64,000 bases of DNA from Eulemur rufifrons (lineage: Eukaryota > Chordata > Mammalia > Primates > Lemuridae): contig NC_090989.1 in NCBI RefSeq assembly GCF_041146395.1, positions 282,874,343-282,938,342 on the forward strand. Direction: 5' to 3'. The notes under the pieces were generated by a model. It did not search any database. It saw only the letters and a list, made by a program, of their open reading frames with translations, and was not told the DNA's origin. Position 1 is the first letter of the stretch; every line of letters begins with the position of its first letter. A program made the position numbers and the translations under genes. This document shows, piece after piece, positions 57,480-64,000 of the stretch.

Positions 57480-57665
57480 TGGCAACTGAGACCCTTCTAT
57501 ATGCCAAGCGCCGTGCTAAGAGTGCTTTGTCTTACTCAGCCCTCGCAACAACCTGTTGCTTTTTAGACAAGGAAACTGAGACTCAAAGAGGTAAGTAACC
57601 TGTTCTAGGTCACAAGCCAGTAAGGGCAGAGCTGGGATCCAAACCCAGGTCTGCTCTGACCATGA
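57480..57665 (-). repeat. MIR SINE
   Basis: 'ctatatgccaagcgccgtgc', 'agacaaggaaactgagactc', 'gagctgggatccaaacccag' in reverse MIR order, well preserved. Confidence 0.85.
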
Positions 57666-58519
57666 AGGAGTAACAGGTACCATATTTAACGTCTCTTACA
57701 GAAAGCCATGAAACTGAACAAAACATACGAAGCAAATTCTTTTGAGTCACTGGGCAACAGGCAGAACAAGTGTGTCATTCCTGAGAGAGGGAAACACACA
57801 AAACAAGCCCTGGATTTCTACCGTTGGGCAGTTTCCAAGCCACGGCACAGGAGAACTGCAACCTGAATGGAGCGGCAGCTCGCTGGGCGGAGGGAACAAA
57901 GATAGGAGCTTGGGGCTTTGAGGTAGCTAGAGTCTGGGGAACAAGGTGATGGAGGGGAAGGAGCTGTGCAGGGAAGGAGTTCCCAAAATCCCACGGGGAC
58001 TCACTGGATCTTTGTCAGTACAAACCCAGCCCATGTGCAGGGTGAGCCTCCAGAGGGCCTGGCAGAGAAAGGTGGCTGGGAAGCTGCGAGCCGAATGGAA
58101 TTCACACAGCGCCGGAGATGCTGGCATTCGACAGCGACAGCCAACGTGAGAGACCCTGCTGAACACCCGATACTCGGCTGAGACTCCAGGAAGGCCACAC
58201 CTTACAGGGTTGGGGAACCTGTGGCCTTAAGGCAAAATGTGGCCTTCTAGATCCTGAAGTGTGGACTTTTGACCTAATTCAAATTTTGCAGAACCAACCC
58301 TTCTATTAAAAGGGGTGCAGCAGAGAAAGATAAAGCTTTTCTTGCCTCCTTTGGTGCTTAAAATAGAAGAATCTTGAAATCAGAAGGCTGCAGGTTCCCC
58401 ACCTCTCTGCAGCTAGCCCTAGAGTAAGAACACTCTAGTCTCAACTTAACAAAGCCTAAAAATAAGCTTCAAAGGGATTGAGTTGATCCTCCAATAAATT
58501 AACTGCCTGTTAGAACTCA
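57666..58519. other. Intronic sequence, nothing recognised
   Basis: No exon or confident repeat. The stretch 58200-58420 ('gttggggaacctgtggcctt') may be hAT-derived but is not assignable. Confidence 0.45.
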
Positions 58520-60290
58520 ACTCATTTAAACTCAAATTTGTAAAGCAGTACCACACAATTCAGATTTTCAACACTGTGAGAAACACAATGTCTAAGATAT
58601 AATAAAAAACTCCTTGACGTGTAAAAAAAGCAAGAAGAGAAAATAGGCCATAGAATCAGATCAGGAGATGACACATATGCCAGAATTAGCATACCAGGGA
58701 TTTAACATAGTCATTATAAATATACTTTAAGCCTTAAAAAAAGATAATTGAAAGGAGTAAACAGATGGAAAAATCTCAGCAAAGAATGGAAACTATAAAA
58801 AAGAAACAGATGGAAATTCTAGAATCAGAAAATACAGTATATTAAATGAAAAAAATCACTAGGTGGGCTGCAATCAGTGAATTCAAAGACAGGAAAATAG
58901 GCAACAGAAAGTATCCATGAGGGATGGGAAAGGACTGTAAGAAAAGAACAGAACCTCAGGAACCTGGAGTACAATGTCAAGCAGCCTAACATACATGTAA
59001 TTGGAGTTCCAGAAAGAAGAGAGAGGAGGGAGGGAGAGAGGGAGGGACAGAGAGAGAAATATTTGAGAAAATAATGATAGGAAAACTTCAAAATTTAATA
59101 AGAATATCAACCCACACATCCAAGAGTCTCTGAGGTCCAAGCAGAATAAACACAAAGTAATCCACATTTTGATACATCTGAGTCAAATTTCTGAAAGCTA
59201 AAGAGAAAATATTAATAGCAGCCAGAGGGAGGGGCGATGCTTCATATATAGCACAACAATAGTAAAAATAATCTCAGATCTCATCAGGAGAAATGCAAGC
59301 CAGAGACAATGGAATGACATCTTTAAAGTGCTGAAAGAAAAAAACCTGTCAACATAGATTTCTATATGCAGCAAAAACATCCACCAAAAGGTGAAATAGT
59401 GACATTTTTCAGAAATACAAAAGCTGAGAATTTGTCATCATCAGACTTTCACTACAAGAGATATTGAAGGAAGTTCTTTAGGCTGAAAGAAAATGATACC
59501 AGATGGAAACTTGGAACTAAACCAAGGAATGAAGCGTGTTGATGTGTGGATATATATAAAAGTCTTTTTCCCCTTATATCTTAACTTCTTTAAAAGACAT
59601 ATGACTATGTAAAGTAAAAATAACTATAATATATTGTAGGGTTTATAACATATGTAGAAGTAAAATGAATGACAATGACAGCACAAAAGGCAGGAGCAAG
59701 GTAAATGGAATATACTGCTGTTATGTTCTTATGTTATACCCAAAGAGGTGTAATACTAGTTCGAAAATAGGCTGTGACAAGTAGAGGATGCGTATTTAAT
59801 CTGTAGAGCAACCACTAACAAAATAAAGCAAAGGGATATAGCTAAAAAGTCAATAGAGGAAATAAAATGGATTACTAAAGAAATATTTGGTTAATCCAAA
59901 AGATGGCAGGAAAGGAGGGACAAAGAATGGATGACACAAATAGAAAACAAAAAAACAAGACAGTAAGATTGCAACTGACCATATAAAAATACTTTAAATA
60001 GCAATGGACTAAACACTTCAGTTAAAAGACAGAGATTTTCAGACCAGATTTTTTAAAAATAGCAAGACCCACCTATATGCTGTCTACAAGACACATATTT
60101 AGAATATAAGACATAGTCTAAAACAAAAGGGACAGAAGATACACCATGTAGACATTAATCGTAACAAAGTTAGAGTAGCTACATTAACATCAGACAAAGT
60201 AGACTTCAAGAAAATGAGTATTACTAGAGAGGCAGAGGAACATTTCCTAACAATAAGAGTCATTTCACCAAGAAGACAACAATTCTTACA

Positions 60291-60312
60291 GTGGGCCCTC
60301 CATGTCCGTGTA
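60291..60312 (+). repeat. Extra partial copy of the transposon terminus
   Basis: 'cagtgggccctccatgtccg' sits immediately before the transposon and duplicates its first 15 bases, so two near-identical termini lie in tandem about 22-24 bp apart. Confidence 0.85.
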
Positions 60313-60314
60313 TA

Positions 60315-60667
60315 CAGTGGGCCCTCCATATTTGGGTTTCCACATTTGTGGATTCAACAAACTGCAGATTGAAAATATTCAGGAAAGAAAATTTGCATCT
60401 GTACTCAACATATACAGACTTCTTTTGGTCATTATTCCCTAAACAATACAGTATAACGACTATGTACACAGCATTTACATTGTACTAGGTATCATGAGTG
60501 ATCTAGAGATGATTTAAAGCATGCAGGAGGATGTGTGTAGGTTATGCACAAATACTACACCATTCTACATCAGGGACGAGCATTCTTAGATTTTGGCATC
60601 AAATAGAGCAAGAGGTCCTTGCTGGACCTGGGGGAACCAATCCCCCACAGTTACTGAGGGACAACTG
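60315..60667. mobile_element. Tigger/MER2-type DNA transposon inside the L1M
   Basis: Terminal inverted repeats cagtgggccctccatatttg and (reverse) 'ttactgagggacaactg', with TA target duplications at 60313-60314 and 60668-60669. Interior text includes 'gattgaaaatattcaggaaa' and 'accaatcccccacagttact'. The 353-bp length indicates a nonautonomous element. L1 text flanks both sides. Confidence 0.88.
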
Positions 60668-61210
60668 TATGTACTTAACTAACAAATTACAGGAAGCAAA
60701 AACTCACAGAGAAATAGACAAATCCACAACTAAGAGATGGAAATTTTAATGCACCTCTCTCAGTAACCAAAATAATAAATAGAAAATCATTCAGGACATA
60801 TTTTAACAACACTATCAAACATCCCATCCTAGCTGACATTTACAGAACACTACATTCAACAAGGCCAGAATACATACTCTTTTCAAGTGTACATAGGAAT
60901 TCACCAGTATAGACCATATATGCTGGGCTATAAAAAAGTACTAATAAATTTCAAAGGATCAAAATCACAAAGGGCATGTTCTTTGACGACATTAGAATTG
61001 AATTAGAAAGCAATAGCAAAAAACAATCTGAAAAATCTCCAAATATTTGGAACTAAGCAATACACTTCCAAATAAGACATGGATCAAAAAAGAAACCACA
61101 AGGGAAATTAGAAACTGAATGATAACGAAACACAACATATTAAAATGGGATGCAGCCAAAGTAGTGTTTAGAACAAAGTGTGTAACTTTAAGTGCTTATA
61201 TGAGGAAAGA

Positions 61211-61614
61211 ATGGTTTAAAACCCCTGCCTGCAGCCAACGCCCTCGACAATGTCTTAGGAAGAAAACGCTGGCGCAGTCTCCTCTCTCCTAAAGAATCAA
61301 AGTCTGGAAAGGAAAAAGAATTAATTGTATTTGTGGTCAAGATGTTCAAATAAAGGCAAAAGTCTTTTTGCTGTTGGATTTGATGAGACGTTTTGAGAAG
61401 AAACGATGGGCGAAGGTGAGGTGGCAACGTCGGGGTGGCCACAGTCAGGCCCGAGACCGCGTGGGGATCAGCCCTGCCTCAGTGTCCTCATGCCCCTTGC
61501 CCCGCCCGCAGTCTCACCTGCATCCTACAGCTCCCCTTATTTCTTCTGCATTTGACCCTACCTGTGTCCTTGTACCCAGTAAAGTGCATAGAATACAACA
61601 GGCACTCAAGGAGT
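61211..61614. other. Intronic sequence, nothing recognised
   Basis: Unique intron. A weak L2-like end ('acaggcactcaaggagtaat') lies at about 61599-61618. Confidence 0.45.
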
Positions 61615-61742
61615 AATATTAAATAATTAAATAACATTTAATTATTCGATTTATAAATTATCAATAAAATAATTCATTGAGCTAACATAATTTAATTATT
61701 TAATTTAATAATATTAAATGATTAAATAATAATAATAAAATG
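61615..61742. repeat. AT-only low-complexity tract with ATTAAAT words
   Basis: About 128 bp, almost entirely A and T, built from interleaved 'attaaataattaaat' and 'aatttaattatttaatttaa' words that pair with each other as inverted repeats. Confidence 0.9.
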
Positions 61743-61749
61743 TCTCCTG

Positions 61750-62280
61750 GTTATTTCTGATTAGAAAATTCATGTTCATTGAAAAATTGGAATTGTGTAA
61801 TGCACCACTCTACAGAGAGGTAAGCAGTTCGGTGAATGGACGTTTCTTCAGATTTTTTCTGAGCAGAGATATACTTTTTTAAACACAAATGAGATCACCG
61901 CCTGGACACTGCTGAGCGACGTGCTCTCCGCCCTCTCGTTTAGCAGTGATCACCGACGTCAGGTGGCTGGGTGGGTTTCCTTTTACTCGCTGCCTGTTAC
62001 CACAGCTCTATGAACAGAGCTTGAGGTTGCCCCTATTTTTCATTGTGTATCTGCCACGTCTCTCACTGAGCAGCCGAGTGGGTGTTTCAGTGGGATAAAA
62101 TCCCAGGAGCGAAATCCCGGGTCAGAGGACTTGCACAGTTAGCATTTTCATCAACAGTGGCTTTCGCCTTTCAGAGAGCTGTGCCCATTTATAGTCCCAC
62201 CCGCTGTAAATGGGAGTCTTTGGATAAGCTTTGTGGGAGTGAATATTGGGTTCGTTTGTGTCAGTTTGGAGATGTTGTCC
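61750..62280 (-). repeat. Possible reversed L1M 3' region
   Basis: 'gaaaattcatgttcattgaa' and later 'tttatagtcccacccgctgt' have the style of reversed L1M 3' sequence. Assignment is weak. Confidence 0.35.
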
Positions 62281-64000
62281 CATGATGTGCAGACTAGAAC
62301 CAGGCCAGAGGATGAGCCCAGAGGAGCAGGTGGCATCTGGAGCGCTGGATGCAGACAGGCCTTTGCAGAGAGACCTCAAGGCACGCACGGTGCTGCTCTT
62401 CCTGCCTTGGGTCCTTTACAGGGCTTTACTGAAATTTCACGAAGTCTTGTATTCATCAAGAAATTTCGAGAAATGAACTTTCTGAGTTAGTTTCCAAATG
62501 CTGAATTATCTAAAAGGGTCCCATAATGGCTCTTACATCGTGAACTTTTCTATTTTCAGTTTTAGAAAATTCTAGGCAGGTAATTTCATCTCTTCATGGT
62601 TGGTACACTGAGCGAAATTTAAATGAAGAAATATTTTTCTCGAGTGAGAGTGTCTGCGAACACAACCCGGCACGAGGCAATTACTTCGGTAACGCGGGGT
62701 GCTGCACCGAGGTCCCGCTGTTGTGTCTGCAGAGCCCCTCTGTCACGAGTGCTCCTGCTGCTGTAACTCTCTGTCCCCTTTGGTGAAGATGAGGGCAGAC
62801 GCTCACATGAGCACGTGTAGCGACAGCTAGACCGCTGTTCATTCATGACAAAGAAGCCATCCCTAACCGCTGCTGGAAATCCAGCCTTACAATACCCTTT
62901 ACAGGTAAAAATCAAAAGGAGAAGAAATTTTTGAAATAATTGGTTTAAAAAAAAAAAAAACACTGATGCAAAGAAAAGTATTTTTTTTCCTAAATTGTCT
63001 AGATTAGTTTTCCATAGTAATCAAATTTGTGGTTCAGTCTTCTACCTTCATTTTATAGGTATGACTTTTGACATTGATTCCGGGCTAGTCTCAGTGGCTT
63101 TAAAATTTTATGTTGGAAGAGACCTAATTGAAAAGCATTTTTATTCAAAACTTGATCCTGCTGGGGTAGCGCATGTGTGTACAGTGTATATATCTATAGT
63201 GTGTATATATATATTTGTATGTGTGTATATGTTTCTATTCTCTCTGTGTATTTGCATGGTGTGTCTGTGTGATTTCGGGGGTCGTATGTTTATGTATATT
63301 TGGGGTGCAGCTCTCATGTTTCATTAGCAAATAACATAGAGGATTTGGGGGCCTGCGGAGCATGGGGAGTGGGGAGGCAAGGCCTGTAACTCCCTCCAGT
63401 CCTGTGCCGTGTATCTGCTACAGTGTCTTCCTCCTTCCCAGGCCTTTATCCTGCTGAACGCAGGCTGGCAACCAAGACCACCTGGGACCACCCCGGGAAA
63501 GACCTGGAGAGCTGATTTCAATATTTTCTCTCCTCCTGGTAAAATATTTATTGAAACTGTGCAGAGCGAGAAGTCTTCCTCTGGTTCAGAAATTGTTTGC
63601 CTGTAAACACACTGACCTGGGTTGGGGGAGCCAAGTGAGACTGGAGAAAATAAATAAACCGTGGGTTCCTATTATGCAAGAGCCGGGGCTTCAAGGGAGA
63701 CAGCAGGGGCTGGACGGCAGCACCCCTGGTGCACAGCACGGAAACCACCGCTCCAAAGGAGATAAAAAATGATGACTGGAAAACGTGCTGGCTCTTCGGG
63801 CTGCGGACATGTTTTCATTGGTTAATGTTTTCATGGCAATAGTCTTTGGGGGAAAAAAATCTATCCCTGCAAAGATGGACTAACTGAAAAGTGCTAAGAG
63901 CAGAGAGCGGGAGAGAGAAGTGACGCTGACCCTTCCTACACCCCCTCCCCAGTGAAACGCGGAAGCCGGGCAGGGCAGAGGCAGGGAAAGGCTCCGGAAG
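62281..64000. other. Intronic sequence with no recognised gene
   Basis: Mostly unique intron with an A14-15 run near 62947-62960. No AK8 P-loop exon and no other gene recognised before the window edge. Confidence 0.5.
63170..63275 (+). repeat. Degenerate TG/TA-rich simple sequence
   Basis: Irregular 'gtgtgtatatatatatttgt' and 'gtgtgtctgtgtg' words. A decayed microsatellite. Confidence 0.8.

Larger units (their letters stand above)
58520..61210 (+). mobile_element. Long decayed L1M (ORF1-region and ORF2 endonuclease-region remnants)
   Basis: The 5' part (58600-59560) has L1M ORF1-region wording such as 'agcagccagagggaggggcg' and 'actacaagagatattgaagg'. From about 59970 it has ORF2 endonuclease-region text, for example 'actttaaatagcaatggact' and 'ctgtctacaagacacatatt', continuing after the transposon with 'ctacattcaacaaggccaga' and 'atgctgggctataaaaaagt'. 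All frames are broken. It lacks the RT domain and 3' end, so it was truncated at about 61210. Confidence 0.82.
56476..64000 (-). other. AK8: AK8 intron, upstream part (incomplete)
   Basis: This is the 3' portion of the intron preceding the exon at 56386-56475, inferred from the acceptor at 56476-56477 (AG on the minus strand). It is dominated by an old L1M with an inserted Tigger-type transposon, MIR and AT-rich sequence. No further exon was recognised up to the window edge. Confidence 0.85.

Noticed and set aside
56476..64000. Upstream AK8 P-loop exon (GPVGSGKS)
   Set aside because: Searched for by eye on the minus strand and not found. It probably lies beyond the window.

Overview
This window is a mammalian nuclear locus, most likely from a strepsirrhine primate (lemur or loris group). 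It contains Alu-family SINEs, dimeric and monomeric. The full-length copies carry features I associate with lemur-type Alus (right-arm stretch 'ctcgctcttgctcaggctgg', left arm 'gtcagcctagctcacagcaa'). It also holds L1 3' ends ending in 'tttgtacccccacaatatgctgaaataa', a lemur-like tail, plus the usual old placental repeats (MIR, L2, L1M, MLT1 LTRs, Tigger/MER2, hAT). There are no operons, prokaryotic genes, tRNA or rRNA genes. Most long open frames are chance frames in GC-rich intron or in tandem repeats.

Only one gene can be supported: AK8 (adenylate kinase 8), on the minus strand. Two internal coding exons are present, at 56386-56475 and 36293-36434. Both have canonical splice sites and compatible phases, and together they encode about 78 consecutive residues of the second (C-terminal) adenylate kinase domain, including its AMP-binding region and the GFPR box. 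The window is therefore AK8 intron (about 7.5 kb) - exon - intron (19,951 bp) - exon - intron (36.3 kb, open at the low-coordinate end).

Region by region. 1-36 kb is downstream intron. It holds old MIR/L2/L1 relics, a truncated L1 with nested SINE and hAT pieces (18.65-20.99 kb), a 39-bp minisatellite (24.6 kb), a full-length Alu with perfect target-site duplications (29.3 kb), MLT1 LTRs (32.7 and 34.0 kb), an L1 interrupted by an LTR and by a GC-rich LTR-like block (33.2-36.0 kb), and several repeat-free, homeodomain-motif-rich blocks that look like conserved noncoding elements (near 6-7, 14.8, 16.9, 22.3 and 28.5 kb). 36.4-56.4 kb is a complete intron with a 32-bp minisatellite (42.3-42.85 kb) flanked by two convergent CTCF-like motifs, a lemur-type L1 tail with target-site duplication (44.0-44.5 kb), more enhancer-like blocks (49.2 and 52.4 kb) and a three-layer L1/MLT1/Alu nest (53.4-54.7 kb). 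56.5-64 kb is upstream intron dominated by a decayed L1M with a Tigger/MER2-type transposon inside it.

The cluster of enhancer-like blocks fits AK8 introns acting as regulatory territory for a nearby developmental gene. In human, BARHL1 lies in the same 9q34 neighbourhood. This is inference, because conservation cannot be measured here. I found no evidence for a previously undescribed multi-gene system. The most worthwhile leads are the candidate enhancers, the CTCF-flanked minisatellite and the unidentified GC-rich insert at 35.25-35.86 kb.
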